Under the pieces are notes generated by a model that was not told the origin of the DNA, ran no database searches, and saw only the letters and a program-made list of their open reading frames with translations. A DNA stretch of 64,000 nt from an uncultured Lachnospiraceae bacterium (lineage in GTDB: Bacteria; Bacillota; Clostridia; Lachnospirales; Lachnospiraceae). A program made the translations under genes and the position numbers. Below are positions 44,059-55,002 of the stretch, in pieces (the first letter of the stretch is position 1; every line of letters begins with the position of its first letter). The stretch is taken from positions 62,001 to 126,000 of the forward strand of contig CATKXR010000004.1 in assembly GCA_949840805.1 (NCBI GenBank). Reading direction: 5' to 3'.

Positions 44059-44140
44059 GGAATGTGCTCTATTGTGGCATGATGGGTTTTTTGCGCCCTT
44101 GCGCCGCAAAATCGAAAATATAACAGGGGTGAAAACGTCA

Positions 44141-47100
44141 ATGGAGAAAAGCAGAATGCGCCCGGTATCGACCGGGAAAAGCGCCAGAATGAGCTTCTCA
44201 AGGCAGAAGGAAGTTCTTGAGATGCCAAACCTGATTGAGATCCAGAAAGTCTCCTATCAGTGGTTCCTCGATGAGGGGTTGAAAGAAGTATTCGAAGATA
44301 TTTCCCCAATCTCCGACTTTGCCGGGCATTTAAGCCTGGAGTTCGTGGATTTTACCTTGTGCAGAGATAAGGTGAAGTACTCCATTGAGGAATGCAAAGA
44401 ACGCGACGCCACTTACGCGGCTCCTCTGGAAGTCCGGGTAAGGCTTTACAATAAGGATAAAGAAGAGATCAATGAGCACGTGATCTTCATGGGTGATCTT
44501 CCTCTTATGACCGATACCGGTTCCTTTGTAATCAACGGGGCGGAGCGGGTTATTGTCAGCCAGCTTGTGCGCTCCCCTGGTATTTATTATGGCATCGGCC
44601 ATGACAAGGTGGGAAAGGAGCTTTATAGCTGTACCGTGATTCCCAACCGGGGGGCATGGCTGGAATATGAGACGGATTCCAATGATATATTTTACGTGCG
44701 TGTGGACCGTACCAGAAAGGTTCCGGTGACTGTATTAATCCGGGCCCTGGGCTACGGCACTAATGCGGAAATCATAGAACTGTTCGGCGAGGAACCGAAG
44801 CTTCTGGCAAGCTTTGGCAAAGATACTTCCGACAACTATCAGGACGGCCTGCTGGAACTGTACAAAAAGATCCGTCCCGGAGAGCCGCTGTCCGTGGACA
44901 GCGCCGAGAGCCTGCTCAACAGCATGTTCTTTGATCCGAGACGTTACGATCTGGCAAAGGTCGGCAGATATAAGTTTAATAAGAAGCTCCACTTTAAAAA
45001 CCGTTTAAAGGGCCAGACCCTGGCAGAGGATGTGGTGGATCTGGATACCGGAGAGGTTCTGGCCGAGGCGGGTACCGTGCTGGATAAGGATCTGGGAGAG
45101 AAGATCCAGAACGCCGGCGTGCCTTTCGTATATATCCAGGGGCCGGAGCGCAACTACAAGATCCTGTCCAATATGATGGTGGATCTGGCGGGCTATGTGG
45201 ATTTTGATCCGGAGGAAGCGGGAATTACGGAATTAGTATATTACCCGGCCCTCAAAACTATTCTGGAAGAAGCTGGCGGGGATGCGGCCGTTCTCAAGGA
45301 TCTGGTGCAGCGGAATGCAACGGAGCTTGTGCCAAAGCATATTACAAAGGAAGATATTGTCGCTTCTATTAATTATAATATGCATCTGGAAGGCGCCATC
45401 GGCACGGCAGACGATATTGACCATCTGGGCAACCGGCGGATCCGCGCCGTGGGAGAGCTTCTGCAGAACCAGTACCGGATCGGCCTTTCCAGGATGGAGA
45501 GGGTGGTGCGGGAGCGGATGACCACCCAGGATATGGACGGCATTACCCCGCAGTCCCTTATCAATATCAAGCCTGTGACGGCGGCAGTGAAGGAGTTTTT
45601 CGGAAGCTCCCAGTTGTCCCAGTTCATGGACCAGAACAACCCTCTGGCAGAGCTGACCCACAAGCGGCGTCTTTCTGCCCTGGGACCCGGCGGCCTTTCC
45701 AGGGAACGTGCAGGATTTGAGGTGCGTGACGTCCATTATACCCATTACGGCAGGATGTGTCCCATTGAGACCCCTGAAGGTCCCAATATCGGCCTGATCA
45801 ATTCCCTGGCGACTTATGCCCGGGTAAATCAGTATGGTTTCATCGAGGCGCCCTACCGGGTGGTAGATAAGACGGACAAGGCCAATCCGGTAGTTACGGA
45901 TGAGGTGGTTTATCTGACCGCCGACGAGGAAGACAATTTTATTGTGGCCCAGGCGAACGAGCCTTTGGACGAAGAAGGCCATTTTGTGCGGAACAATGTT
46001 TCTGGGCGTTTCCGTGAAGAGACGTCCGCGTTCCAGAAGAGCACGATCGATTTGATGGATGTGTCCCCCAAGATGGTATTTTCCGTGGCCACTTCCATGA
46101 TCCCGTTTTTGGAGAACGATGATGCCAACCGGGCGCTGATGGGTTCCAACATGCAGCGTCAGGCGGTTCCCCTTCTGACTACGGAGGCGCCGGTGGTAGG
46201 GACGGGAATCGAGGCGAAGGCGGCGGTGGACTCCGGTGTCTGCGTGCTGGCCCGCCATGCCGGCGTGGTAGAGCGCTCGGCCAGCAATGAGATCATTATA
46301 CGCAGAGATGACAACGGGAACCGGGAAGTTTACCACCTGACCAAGTTTAAGAGAAGCAACCAGTCCAACTGTTACAACCAAAAGCCTATTGTGTACAAGG
46401 GCGACCATGTGGAGGCGGGAGAGGTGATTGCAGACGGCCCATCCACCCAGAACGGAGAGATCGCCCTGGGGAAGAATCCTCTTATCGGGTTTATGACATG
46501 GGAAGGCTACAACTACGAAGACGCGGTTCTGCTTTCGGAGCGTCTGGTACGGGAGGATGTCTATACGTCCGTTCACATTGAGGAGTATGAGGCGGAAGCC
46601 CGCGATACCAAATTGGGACCAGAGGAGATCACCAGGGATGTTCCGGGAGTAGGTGATGATGCGTTAAAGGATCTGGATGAGCGAGGAATCATACGGATCG
46701 GCGCGGAAGTCCGTGCCGGAGATATTCTGGTGGGAAAAGTGACTCCCAAGGGAGAGACGGAGCTGACGGCGGAAGAACGTCTTCTGCGGGCGATCTTCGG
46801 CGAGAAGGCGCGGGAGGTAAGAGATACTTCTTTGAAGGTGCCTCACGGCGCGTATGGAATTATAGTGGATGCCAAAGTCTTTACCAGGGAGAACGGGGAT
46901 GAGCTGTCTCCGGGAGTCAACGAGACGGTCCGGATTTATATTGCCCAGAAGCGTAAGATCTCCGTGGGAGACAAGATGGCAGGAAGACACGGCAACAAGG
47001 GTGTGGTCTCCCGTGTGCTGCCTGTGGAGGATATGCCGTTTCTGCCTAACGGGCGTCCCCTGGATATTGTATTGAACCCTCTGGGCGTGCCGTCCCGTAT

Positions 47101-48025
47101 GAATATCGGGCAGGTGCTGGAGATCCACCTGAGCCTTGCGGCCAAGGCATTGGGCTTTAATATTGCCACCCCGGTATTTGACGGGGCGGATGAGGTGGAT
47201 ATCATGGACACCTTAAGCATTGCCAATGATTATGTCAATTCCTCCTGGGAGGAGTTTTATGAGAAATACAAAGATACGGTGAAGCCGGAGGTTATGGACT
47301 ATTTAGGTTCTCACCTGGAACACAGGGAGCTGTGGAAGGGCGTGAAGATCAACCGTGACGGAAAAGTCCGCCTCCGCGACGGGCGTACAGGAGAATATTT
47401 TGACAGTCCCGTCACCATCGGCCACATGCATTACCTGAAGCTGCATCATCTGGTAGATGATAAGATCCATGCCCGTTCTACCGGCCCATACTCTTTGGTG
47501 ACACAGCAGCCTTTGGGCGGAAAAGCCCAGTTCGGCGGACAGCGTTTCGGAGAGATGGAAGTGTGGGCGTTAGAGGCCTATGGCGCTTCCTATACCCTGC
47601 AGGAGATTCTTACGGTCAAGTCCGATGACGTGGTAGGGCGTGTGAAGACCTATGAGGCGATCATCAAGGGCGAGAATATTCCGGAGTCAGGAATTCCGGA
47701 GTCGTTTAAGGTATTGTTAAAGGAACTTCAGTCTCTCTGCCTGGATGTGCGGGTGCTGCGTGACGACAACACGGAGGTGGAGATTGGCGAGAATATTGAC
47801 TACAGCGATACAGATCTGCGTTCCATCATTGAGGGAGACCGTGGCTACGGCCAGGATGAATCCTTTGGCGATTACGGCTATCAGCAGCAGGAGTTTTCCG
47901 GCGGCGAGCTGGTAGACATAGATGCAGATGCCGTGGAAGAGGATGAGGACGACAGTGATTATGATGATTATGATGATGCCGATTTTGAGGAGCCCTCAGA
48001 TTTAGAACCTTCAGATTTGGAATAG
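44141..48025 (+). CDS. rpoB: DNA-directed RNA polymerase beta subunit
   Basis: The 1294-residue core polymerase subunit starts at ATG 44141 after AGGGGTG; earlier in-frame ATGs precede the conserved N-terminus. The rifampicin region ([32 protein letters not shown]) has the usual sensitive residues. [20 protein letters not shown] and [20 protein letters not shown] are the known active-site and clamp motifs. The C-terminus carries an acidic Asp/Glu-rich extension. No rplJ-rplL genes lie upstream; the next gene up is on the other strand. Confidence 0.98.
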   Translation: MEKSRMRPVSTGKSARMSFSRQKEVLEMPNLIEIQKVSYQWFLDEGLKEVFEDISPISDFAGHLSLEFVDFTLCRDKVKYSIEECKERDATYAAPLEVRVRLYNKDKEEINEHVIFMGDLPLMTDTGSFVINGAERVIVSQLVRSPGIYYGIGHDKVGKELYSCTVIPNRGAWLEYETDSNDIFYVRVDRTRKVPVTVLIRALGYGTNAEIIELFGEEPKLLASFGKDTSDNYQDGLLELYKKIRPGEPLSVDSAESLLNSMFFDPRRYDLAKVGRYKFNKKLHFKNRLKGQTLAEDVVDLDTGEVLAEAGTVLDKDLGEKIQNAGVPFVYIQGPERNYKILSNMMVDLAGYVDFDPEEAGITELVYYPALKTILEEAGGDAAVLKDLVQRNATELVPKHITKEDIVASINYNMHLEGAIGTADDIDHLGNRRIRAVGELLQNQYRIGLSRMERVVRERMTTQDMDGITPQSLINIKPVTAAVKEFFGSSQLSQFMDQNNPLAELTHKRRLSALGPGGLSRERAGFEVRDVHYTHYGRMCPIETPEGPNIGLINSLATYARVNQYGFIEAPYRVVDKTDKANPVVTDEVVYLTADEEDNFIVAQANEPLDEEGHFVRNNVSGRFREETSAFQKSTIDLMDVSPKMVFSVATSMIPFLENDDANRALMGSNMQRQAVPLLTTEAPVVGTGIEAKAAVDSGVCVLARHAGVVERSASNEIIIRRDDNGNREVYHLTKFKRSNQSNCYNQKPIVYKGDHVEAGEVIADGPSTQNGEIALGKNPLIGFMTWEGYNYEDAVLLSERLVREDVYTSVHIEEYEAEARDTKLGPEEITRDVPGVGDDALKDLDERGIIRIGAEVRAGDILVGKVTPKGETELTAEERLLRAIFGEKAREVRDTSLKVPHGAYGIIVDAKVFTRENGDELSPGVNETVRIYIAQKRKISVGDKMAGRHGNKGVVSRVLPVEDMPFLPNGRPLDIVLNPLGVPSRMNIGQVLEIHLSLAAKALGFNIATPVFDGADEVDIMDTLSIANDYVNSSWEEFYEKYKDTVKPEVMDYLGSHLEHRELWKGVKINRDGKVRLRDGRTGEYFDSPVTIGHMHYLKLHHLVDDKIHARSTGPYSLVTQQPLGGKAQFGGQRFGEMEVWALEAYGASYTLQEILTVKSDDVVGRVKTYEAIIKGENIPESGIPESFKVLLKELQSLCLDVRVLRDDNTEVEIGENIDYSDTDLRSIIEGDRGYGQDESFGDYGYQQQEFSGGELVDIDADAVEEDEDDSDYDDYDDADFEEPSDLEPSDLE

Positions 48026-48075
48026 GAGGCCCGGCAGAAACGGAAGCAATTTAATGATAGAAGGGAGTATCGCTC

Positions 48076-51000
48076 ATGCCAGAGACAAATGAAACTTATC
48101 AGCCGTTGACATTTGATGCCATCAAAATCGGCCTGGCTTCTCCGGAGAAGATCCTGGAGTGGTCTCACGGTGAAGTGAAAAAGCCGGAGACCATCAATTA
48201 CCGGACTTTAAAACCGGAACGGGACGGCCTGTTCTGTGAGAGGATCTTCGGCCCAAGCAAAGACTGGGAGTGTCATTGCGGCAAATATAAAAAGATTCGT
48301 TACAAAGGTGTAATCTGCGACCGATGCGGCGTAGAAGTGACCAAGTCAAGCGTCCGGAGAGAGCGGATCGGCCATATTGACCTGGCGGCTCCTGTTTCCC
48401 ATATCTGGTATTTTAAGGGGATTCCCAGCCGGATGGGGCTGATTCTTGACATTTCTCCGCGGGTGCTGGAGAAGGTGCTGTATTTTGCGTCTTATATCGT
48501 GCTGGATAAAGCCCAGACCAGCCTGCAGTATAAGCAGGTGCTCTCAGAGAAAGAATATCGCGAAGAACTGGAAAAGTGGGGGTACGGCGCGTTCCGTGTA
48601 GGGATGGGCGCCGAGGCAGTCCTGGAGCTTTTGCAGGCAATCGACCTGGAGAAAGAGTCCGAGATGCTCCGCAAAGAGCTTCGCGACTCCAGCGGCCAGA
48701 AGCGCGCCCGCATCATCAAGCGGCTTGAGGTGGTAGAAGCGTTCCGCAGCTCCGGCAATAAACCGGAATGGATGATTATGACAGTGATTCCGGTGATTCC
48801 GCCGGATATCCGTCCTATGGTGCAGTTGGACGGCGGCCGGTTTGCCACTTCCGACTTAAATGATCTGTACCGAAGGATTATCAACCGCAACAACCGTCTG
48901 GCCAGGCTTCTGGAGCTGGGGGCGCCGGATATTATCGTCCGCAACGAGAAGCGCATGCTGCAGGAAGCCGTGGACGCGCTGATTGACAACGGCAGGCGCG
49001 GCAGGCCGGTGACAGGGCCGGGCAACCGCGCGTTAAAGTCGATTTCCGACATGTTAAAGGGAAAACAGGGCCGGTTCCGCCAGAACCTTTTAGGAAAGCG
49101 GGTGGACTATTCCGGGCGTTCCGTTATCGTCGTGGGCCCGGAACTGAAGATCTATCAGTGCGGTTTGCCAAAGGAGATGGCGATTGAGCTGTTTAAGCCA
49201 TTTGTGATGAAGGAGCTTGTGCAGAACGGCACGGCTCACAATATAAAGAGCGCCAAGAAGATGGTGGAGCGTCTTCAGTCCGAGGTGTGGGATGTGCTGG
49301 AGGAAGTGATCAAGGAGCACCCGGTCATGCTGAACCGTGCCCCTACCCTTCACAGGCTGGGTATCCAGGCCTTTGAGCCGATCCTGGTAGAAGGTAAGGC
49401 CATCAAGCTGCATCCTCTTGTCTGTACGGCTTTTAATGCTGACTTTGACGGAGACCAGATGGCAGTCCACCTGCCTTTGTCGGTGGAAGCCCAGGCTGAA
49501 TGCCGGTTTTTGCTGCTGTCTCCCAACAACCTGCTGAAGCCTTCTGACGGAGGCCTGGTGGCAGTCCCGTCCCAGGATATGGTGCTGGGGATCTACTACC
49601 TGACCCAGGAGAGGCCAGGCAGCAAAGGAGAAGGCAAGGCATTTAAGAGTGTCAACGAGGCGATCCTTGCCTATGAGAATAAGGTTGTGACCCTTCATTC
49701 CCGGATCAAAGCCCGGGTGACGAAAAAGATGGAGGACGGCACCATAAAGAGCGGGATCGTGGAGTCCACAGTGGGACGTTTCATCTTTAACGAGATCGTT
49801 CCCCAGGATTTGGGATTTGTGGACCGGACCCAGGAGGAGAATGAGCTGAAGCTGGAAGTGGATTTCCATGTAGGAAAGAAGCAGCTCAAGCAGATCCTGG
49901 AAAAAGTATTTAACGTCCATGGAGCCACCCAGACGGCTATGACACTGGATGACATTAAAGCTATCGGATATAAATATTCCACCAGGGCGGCTATGACGGT
50001 GTCGATTTCCGACATGACGGTGCCGGCATCCAAACCGCAGCTTATTGCAGACGCCCAGGCCACGGTAGATAAGATTGCAAAGAATTTCCGCCGCGGTCTG
50101 ATCACGGAGGAGGAGCGGTACAAAGAGGTTATCGAAACCTGGAAAAATACGGATGACCAGCTTACTCACGACCTGCTGAGCGGGCTGGATAAATACAACA
50201 ACATTTTTATGATGGCAGACTCCGGAGCCCGTGGTTCTGACAAGCAGATCAAGCAGCTTGCAGGAATGCGCGGACTGATGGCGGATACTACCGGCCATAC
50301 CATTGAGCTTCCTATCAAGTCGAATTTCCGTGAGGGGCTGGACGTTCTGGAGTATTTCATCTCCGCCCATGGCGCGAGGAAGGGATTGTCGGATACGGCC
50401 CTGCGTACAGCGGACTCCGGATACCTGACCCGCCGGCTGGTGGATGTGTCCCAGGATCTGATCGTCCGGGAGGTGGACTGCTGTGAAGGCAAGGATATTC
50501 CCTTTATGGAGATCAAGGCTTTTGCAGACGGCAAGGAGACCATCGAAGGCCTTCAGGAGAGGATTACCGGACGGTATATTGCAGAGACGATCACAGATCC
50601 GGATACGGGAGAGGTGGTAGTAAAGGCCAATCATATATGTACTCCCAAACGCGCGGCAGCAGTTATGAAGGTGCTTGAGAAGCAGGGAAGGGATTCCGTG
50701 AAGATCCGTACCGTGCTTACCTGTAAATCCCATATTGGTGTCTGCGCCAAGTGCTACGGAGCCAATATGGCTACCGGGCAGTCGGTGCAGGTGGGAGAGG
50801 CAGTAGGCATTATTGCGGCCCAGTCCATCGGTGAGCCGGGAACCCAGCTTACTATGCGTACCTTCCATACAGGCGGCGTGGCAGGCGGTGATATCACACA
50901 GGGTCTTCCTCGTGTGGAGGAGCTGTTTGAGGCCAGAAAACCGAAAGGCCTGGCCATTATTTCCGAATTTGGCGGCGTCGTCACCATCAAAGACACCAAA

Positions 51001-51840
51001 AAGAAGAGGGAGATCGTAGTGACGGATACGGAGACCGGCAATTCCAAGACGTACCTGATTCCCTACGGTTCCCGGATGAAAGTCCAGGATGAGCAGGTTA
51101 TTGAAGCAGGCGATGAGCTGACGGAAGGAAGCGTAAATCCCCATGATATTTTAAAGATCAAGGGCGTCCGCGCGGTGCAGGATTATATGATCCGGGAAGT
51201 ACAGCGGGTATACCGTCTCCAGGGCGTGGAGATCAATGACAAGCATGTGGAGATGATCGTCCGCCAGATGTTAAAGAAGATCAAAATCGAAGAGAGCGGC
51301 GACAGTGATGTACTGCCAGGTACATCCATGGACGTGCTGGATTTCAATGAGATGAATGACGCTCTGATCGCTGACGGGAAGATTCCGGCAGAGGGCAAGA
51401 GGGTAATGCTGGGGATTACCAAGGCATCTCTTGCCACAGATTCATTCTTGTCGGCGGCATCTTTCCAGGAGACCACTAAGGTTCTGACAGAGGCAGCCAT
51501 TAATGGCAAAGTCGACCATCTGATCGGGCTGAAAGAGAATGTGCTGATCGGAAAGCTGATCCCGGCCGGTACGGGAATGAAGCGGTATCGTTCCGTGAAG
51601 CTGGATACGGATTTTGCCATGGAAGATGAGATCGTCTTAGGAGAGGATGACGAACAGGTTCCTCTTGCGGACGAGGGTGACGATATGATGGAGGAGGCTC
51701 CGGAAGTGTTTGATATTGACGACAGCGAGGAGCCGGATTTCCTTGAGGAGGATGAAATGCCGGGTGATTCGGAAGAGCCGGAGGAAGCCGGTCTGGAGGA
51801 ACTGGCAGAGGCGGATGAGCCGGAAGAAGGATTGGATTAA
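48076..51840 (+). CDS. rpoC: DNA-directed RNA polymerase beta' subunit
   Basis: The 1254-residue catalytic subunit begins 50 bases after rpoB. The N-terminal zinc site (CHCGKYKK and CDRCG) and the magnesium site [12 protein letters not shown] are intact. [19 protein letters not shown] near the C-terminal end is typical. An acidic tail of about 60 residues (rich in Glu and Asp) ends the protein, as in rpoB here. A GGGAG ribosome site supports the start. Confidence 0.98.
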   Translation: MPETNETYQPLTFDAIKIGLASPEKILEWSHGEVKKPETINYRTLKPERDGLFCERIFGPSKDWECHCGKYKKIRYKGVICDRCGVEVTKSSVRRERIGHIDLAAPVSHIWYFKGIPSRMGLILDISPRVLEKVLYFASYIVLDKAQTSLQYKQVLSEKEYREELEKWGYGAFRVGMGAEAVLELLQAIDLEKESEMLRKELRDSSGQKRARIIKRLEVVEAFRSSGNKPEWMIMTVIPVIPPDIRPMVQLDGGRFATSDLNDLYRRIINRNNRLARLLELGAPDIIVRNEKRMLQEAVDALIDNGRRGRPVTGPGNRALKSISDMLKGKQGRFRQNLLGKRVDYSGRSVIVVGPELKIYQCGLPKEMAIELFKPFVMKELVQNGTAHNIKSAKKMVERLQSEVWDVLEEVIKEHPVMLNRAPTLHRLGIQAFEPILVEGKAIKLHPLVCTAFNADFDGDQMAVHLPLSVEAQAECRFLLLSPNNLLKPSDGGLVAVPSQDMVLGIYYLTQERPGSKGEGKAFKSVNEAILAYENKVVTLHSRIKARVTKKMEDGTIKSGIVESTVGRFIFNEIVPQDLGFVDRTQEENELKLEVDFHVGKKQLKQILEKVFNVHGATQTAMTLDDIKAIGYKYSTRAAMTVSISDMTVPASKPQLIADAQATVDKIAKNFRRGLITEEERYKEVIETWKNTDDQLTHDLLSGLDKYNNIFMMADSGARGSDKQIKQLAGMRGLMADTTGHTIELPIKSNFREGLDVLEYFISAHGARKGLSDTALRTADSGYLTRRLVDVSQDLIVREVDCCEGKDIPFMEIKAFADGKETIEGLQERITGRYIAETITDPDTGEVVVKANHICTPKRAAAVMKVLEKQGRDSVKIRTVLTCKSHIGVCAKCYGANMATGQSVQVGEAVGIIAAQSIGEPGTQLTMRTFHTGGVAGGDITQGLPRVEELFEARKPKGLAIISEFGGVVTIKDTKKKREIVVTDTETGNSKTYLIPYGSRMKVQDEQVIEAGDELTEGSVNPHDILKIKGVRAVQDYMIREVQRVYRLQGVEINDKHVEMIVRQMLKKIKIEESGDSDVLPGTSMDVLDFNEMNDALIADGKIPAEGKRVMLGITKASLATDSFLSAASFQETTKVLTEAAINGKVDHLIGLKENVLIGKLIPAGTGMKRYRSVKLDTDFAMEDEIVLGEDDEQVPLADEGDDMMEEAPEVFDIDDSEEPDFLEEDEMPGDSEEPEEAGLEELAEADEPEEGLD

Positions 51841-51859
51841 AGAATAGATGAGAAAAAAG

Positions 51860-51903
51860 AAGGTTCTCTCGTAACGGAAAGCAGTTGCGGGGGAACCTTT
51901 TTT
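51860..51903 (+). terminator. rpoBC terminator
   Basis: AAGGTTC at 51860 pairs with GAACCTT in a stem of about 16 pairs, including three G-U pairs, and is followed by a T-run. It lies 20 bases after the rpoC stop. Confidence 0.85.
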
Positions 51904-51939
51904 ATTCGGGAACATGATATTGCGAAAGAATATAAATTA

Positions 51940-51954
51940 TGAAAATGGTTATCA
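51940..51954 (+). promoter_or_regulatory. Probable Fur box
   Basis: TGAAAATGGTTATCA matches the 7-1-7 Fur operator (TGATAAT-N-ATTATCA) at 12 of 14 positions. It lies 6 bases before the -35 element of the next promoter, so iron-loaded Fur would block transcription. Confidence 0.65.
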
Positions 51955-51960
51955 AAATCA

Positions 51961-51989
51961 TTGACAAATATCCCAAAGGGAGGTACAAT
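51961..51989 (+). promoter_or_regulatory. Promoter of the small cysteine-rich membrane protein
   Basis: A perfect TTGACA, 17 bases and TACAAT precede the small gene at 52082. The leader is about 85 bases and contains an AAGGAGG ribosome site near its end. Confidence 0.82.
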
Positions 51990-52081
51990 GCAAAAGAAGA
52001 CGAGGACATTTCGTTCTGGTTATTTTTAGTTGTAGATTGCGGATACACGGAATAGAATGAAAAAGGAGGCACGGGGTTAAA

Positions 52082-52234
52082 ATGGCAGATATTGTAATTT
52101 TTGTCTGTATTGTGGGGGCAGTTGGTGCGATCGTGGGAAAAAAAGTAAAGGACCGAAAAGCAGGCAGGACGGCTTGCGGGTGCGGATGCTGCGGGTGTTC
52201 CGGATACGGAGAGAAGAAAGATTGCCATCAGTAG
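52082..52234 (+). CDS. FeoB-associated Cys-rich membrane protein, 50 residues
   Basis: The small protein starts MADIVIFVCIVGAVGAIVGK, a single membrane helix. A basic stretch follows, then a cysteine cluster (ACGCGCCGCS) and a last Cys near the end. This matches the FeoB-associated Cys-rich family, which often accompanies the FeoB iron(II) transporter; no feoA or feoB is nearby here. The Fur box upstream supports an iron role. The AAGGAGG site is 12 bases from the ATG, slightly long. The function is unproven. Confidence 0.75.
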   Translation: MADIVIFVCIVGAVGAIVGKKVKDRKAGRTACGCGCCGCSGYGEKKDCHQ

Positions 52235-52244
52235 AGAATGGGAA

Positions 52245-52283
52245 GAACCGGCATGGCGGGAGGCTGTGGCGGTTCGTTTTTTT
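52245..52283 (+). terminator. Terminator after the small iron-related gene
   Basis: GAACCG (52245-52250) pairs with CGGTTC (52270-52275), with additional inner pairing, followed by seven T residues. The gene is therefore monocistronic. Confidence 0.75.
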
Positions 52284-52303
52284 GGAGTGGCTGCGGATTC
52301 CTG

Positions 52304-52333
52304 TTGACTTTATGAAACAGGGTGGATTACAAT
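52304..52333 (+). promoter_or_regulatory. Promoter of the polysaccharide deacetylase gene
   Basis: TTGACT, an 18-base spacer and TACAAT lie 60 bases before the start at 52393. Confidence 0.65.
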
Positions 52334-52392
52334 AGAGGTGGCAGATTTACTGGAAAATAAAGAATCTTTAAGATATAAGCGGAGAGGTTGAA

Positions 52393-53805
52393 ATGTCAGA
52401 GGAGAGAGCCTGGGAAGTGCAGATGGAACGGATGAAGAATATGGAAGGCAATGGAAAAGGGCGGATTGAGCAAAAATGGAAGGAGAGAAGAGAAAAACAG
52501 GAGGAATTACAGATATATAAACAACATGCCAAGCGGACAATGCTGCTTTTATGTGTGCTTGCCGTCGGGGTGGGGACGGCCGTTTTGGTGGCGGGACGGC
52601 TGAAGGAAGTCCGGGAAGGGCTTAGCGTGGGTGGCAGCAAGACGGAGAGAGTCCGGGCAGAGATGCCCCTGGAGAGCCAGAGGGAGCGTCAGACCGTGGA
52701 GATCCGACATCCGGAACCGGAAATTTCTTATGACGAGCTTCCCAGAATCGGCGCTCTGTATGGCATTCATGTGCAGGGGAAGGGATGGAGTAATTATTTT
52801 CCTGACAATGCTTACGGAATGGCGCCTGCAGGCGGGTATATTACTGCTTTGCGGGCCACGTTACATAATCAGCCTGAGGATATGACGGGGACCATAGAAT
52901 ATCAAGTGAATTTAAGCGGAAGCGGATGGATTTCCTGGCAGTCGGACAGCCAGGAAGCGGGAGATTCTACGGGGGATATGCCGTTAGAAGCCGTATGTAT
53001 GCGTTTGACAGGGGATTTGGAGACCTATTACGATGTGCTGTACAGTGTTTTGCAAAATAATGCCTGGACTGACTGGGTGAAGAACGGACAGGAGGCAGGA
53101 ATCGCCGGCCAGGGGCTTCGGGTGGATGGACTGCGGATTTCCGTGGTGCGCAAGCAGGAAGGAAAAGAGACTTTTGCAGGGGAGATCGATCCGTCAAAGC
53201 CCATGGTGGCGCTGACTTACGATGACGGGCCTTCCAGAGACTCTACGCCGCGAATTCTGGCAAAGCTTAAGGAATGCGGCGGCCGGGCTACTTTCTTTAT
53301 GGTGGGAAACAGGGTAGGGAAGTTTGCGCCAACCGTCAGCCAGATGGTAGAACAAGGGTGTGAGGTTGCAAACCATACTTATGACCATACTCTGATGACA
53401 AAGGTTGCCCCTGAGGAGCTGGAACGGCAGCTTATGACGACCAACCAGGTAGTGGCGCAGGCCGGAGGGGTTACGCCGGTTCTGATGCGTCCCTGCGGAG
53501 GGGCTACCAATAATGCCGGAATGGGGATTGCAGGGGCTATTTCTATGCCGGCGATTATGTGGTCGATAGATACGCTTGACTGGAAAACGAGGAATGCGGA
53601 GTCAACGGTTTCGGCGGTACTGGATAATGTAAAGGATGGGGATATTATTTTAATGCATGATCTCTACGGGGCTACGGCAGATGCCAGCGAGATCATTATT
53701 CCGGAGCTGATTAAGCGGGGATATCAGCTTGTGACGGTCAGTGAGCTGGCTTCATACCGGGGCGGGATGATACCGGGGAAGTCTTATCATATGTTTCGTC
53801 CTTAA
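52393..53805 (+). CDS. Membrane-anchored polysaccharide deacetylase with hydrophobic-W (ChW) repeats
   Basis: The 470-residue protein has a charged cytosolic N-terminus, one membrane helix (about 48-68), and a linker. ChW-like repeats (about 120-252) follow, with conserved G-W (131/132, 178/179) and W-x-x-W (225/228) followed by QEAG. The C-terminus is a NodB domain. The NodB metal and catalytic sites are present: D277-D278, H328 and H332 (HTYDH), R366-P367, D396-W397 and H422. It would remove acetyl groups from peptidoglycan or another surface glycan outside the cell. A sporulation role is possible but not shown. It precedes a CotS-like gene. Confidence 0.9.
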   Translation: MSEERAWEVQMERMKNMEGNGKGRIEQKWKERREKQEELQIYKQHAKRTMLLLCVLAVGVGTAVLVAGRLKEVREGLSVGGSKTERVRAEMPLESQRERQTVEIRHPEPEISYDELPRIGALYGIHVQGKGWSNYFPDNAYGMAPAGGYITALRATLHNQPEDMTGTIEYQVNLSGSGWISWQSDSQEAGDSTGDMPLEAVCMRLTGDLETYYDVLYSVLQNNAWTDWVKNGQEAGIAGQGLRVDGLRISVVRKQEGKETFAGEIDPSKPMVALTYDDGPSRDSTPRILAKLKECGGRATFFMVGNRVGKFAPTVSQMVEQGCEVANHTYDHTLMTKVAPEELERQLMTTNQVVAQAGGVTPVLMRPCGGATNNAGMGIAGAISMPAIMWSIDTLDWKTRNAESTVSAVLDNVKDGDIILMHDLYGATADASEIIIPELIKRGYQLVTVSELASYRGGMIPGKSYHMFRP

Positions 53806-53874
53806 AGGGCATATTTTTGCAGCTTCTCTCATATTTTGGAAGTAGCCGGTTGGGCAACGAGTGGAGGGGCAGGT

Positions 53875-54855
53875 TTGAACGACAATTATCTGGATGTTAT
53901 GGAACAGTATGAAGGGGAGACCTTAGAGGTTCGCCGGGGACGGGGGGCATGGATTTTTGAACGCTCTGACGGGTTAAAGCTTTTAAAGGAATATCGGGGC
54001 AGCGTAAAGCGTCTGGAGTTTGAAGAGATGGTTCTTTGCGGCCTGAAGAATCAGGGTATCACTGCAGTGGACCAGTATGTGCGGAACCGGCAGGGAGAGC
54101 TGGTGACGGCAGCGGAGGATGGGACGAAATATATTTTAAAGGACTGGTTTGTGAACCGGGAGTGCAACCTGAAAGACGGAAGGGAGATTTTGACGGCCGT
54201 TACATGGATTGCCAGGCTTCACCAGGCATTCAGGAAGATCCCCTGGCAAGAAGAATGGAATACAGGTTCTATGCTGCCTCCGGGGCTGAGCACGGAAATG
54301 CGGCGACATACCAGAGAGATGAAGCGGGTGAGGACCTTTGTCAGCAATAAACGCAGGAAAAGCGAGTTTGAGCTTTGTGTCATGGAACATTTTGCGGAAT
54401 TTTATGAGCAGGCCCTAAAAGCCCAGGAAGGGTTGGAAGCTTTGGAAAAGAAGCAGGATGAGAACAGGCTTTTCCTGTGCCATGGAGATTTGAACCAGCA
54501 TCATCTGCTAATGGGGACCGGGGATGTGGCGGTGATTGAGTTTAATCAGATGCACCGGGGAAAACAGATGGCAGACCTGTATCATTTTATGCGCAAGGTA
54601 ATGGAAAAGCACGGATGGGATGAAGGGCTGGGAATATCAATGACAGAAGGGTATGATAAGGTGCTGCCAATGGATGAAGAAGACAGGGCATGTCTTTATT
54701 TTCTGTTTTTGTATCCGGAGAAATACTGGAAGCAGCTAAATTACTACTACAATGCCAACAAGGCATGGATTCCGGCAAAAAATGTAGAAAAGCTGCGGAG
54801 CATAAAAGAGCAGCAGGAGGCGAGGGTGCGTTTTTTGGATAGGATAAAAGGATAA
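53875..54855 (+). CDS. CotS-family spore-coat kinase-like protein, TTG start
   Basis: The protein of 326 residues has an aminoglycoside-phosphotransferase-like fold, as in CotS, CotI and YutH. The C-lobe motif is LCHGDLNQHHLL, and the metal-binding Asp of the usual I-D-F/W motif is replaced (VIEFNQMHRG), so activity may be altered. LYPEKYWKQLNYYYN is typical of the family. The start is TTG 53875, since GGAGGGG lies 6 bases before it and no ATG fits. It follows the deacetylase by 69 bases and may share its transcript. CotS proteins sit in the spore coat. Confidence 0.8.
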   Translation: MNDNYLDVMEQYEGETLEVRRGRGAWIFERSDGLKLLKEYRGSVKRLEFEEMVLCGLKNQGITAVDQYVRNRQGELVTAAEDGTKYILKDWFVNRECNLKDGREILTAVTWIARLHQAFRKIPWQEEWNTGSMLPPGLSTEMRRHTREMKRVRTFVSNKRRKSEFELCVMEHFAEFYEQALKAQEGLEALEKKQDENRLFLCHGDLNQHHLLMGTGDVAVIEFNQMHRGKQMADLYHFMRKVMEKHGWDEGLGISMTEGYDKVLPMDEEDRACLYFLFLYPEKYWKQLNYYYNANKAWIPAKNVEKLRSIKEQQEARVRFLDRIKG

Positions 54856-54886
54856 GGGGCGGTTCTAATTTTGTTTTAGAAACCTT

Positions 54887-54915
54887 TTGACGAAGGATTT
54901 ATCTTATTATATAAT
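54887..54915 (+). promoter_or_regulatory. Promoter of the phosphoglucomutase gene
   Basis: TTGACG, 17 bases and a perfect TATAAT lie about 87 bases before the start at 55003. Confidence 0.85.
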
Positions 54916-55002
54916 AGAGACAATTGAAAGTAATTACATACGGGCTTTCATTTAGTAATTCTGCTGAACTGGCAGGAAGTATACAGGAGGGAGTATTAAG
55001 TT

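Noticed and set aside
45233-46576. Long open frame (447 residues) on the minus strand inside rpoB
   Set aside because: It lies wholly antisense to rpoB and has the same shadow character.
49090-51144. Long open frame (684 residues) on the minus strand inside rpoC
   Set aside because: It is a shadow of the codon bias of rpoC; it has no ribosome site and its translation resembles no protein.
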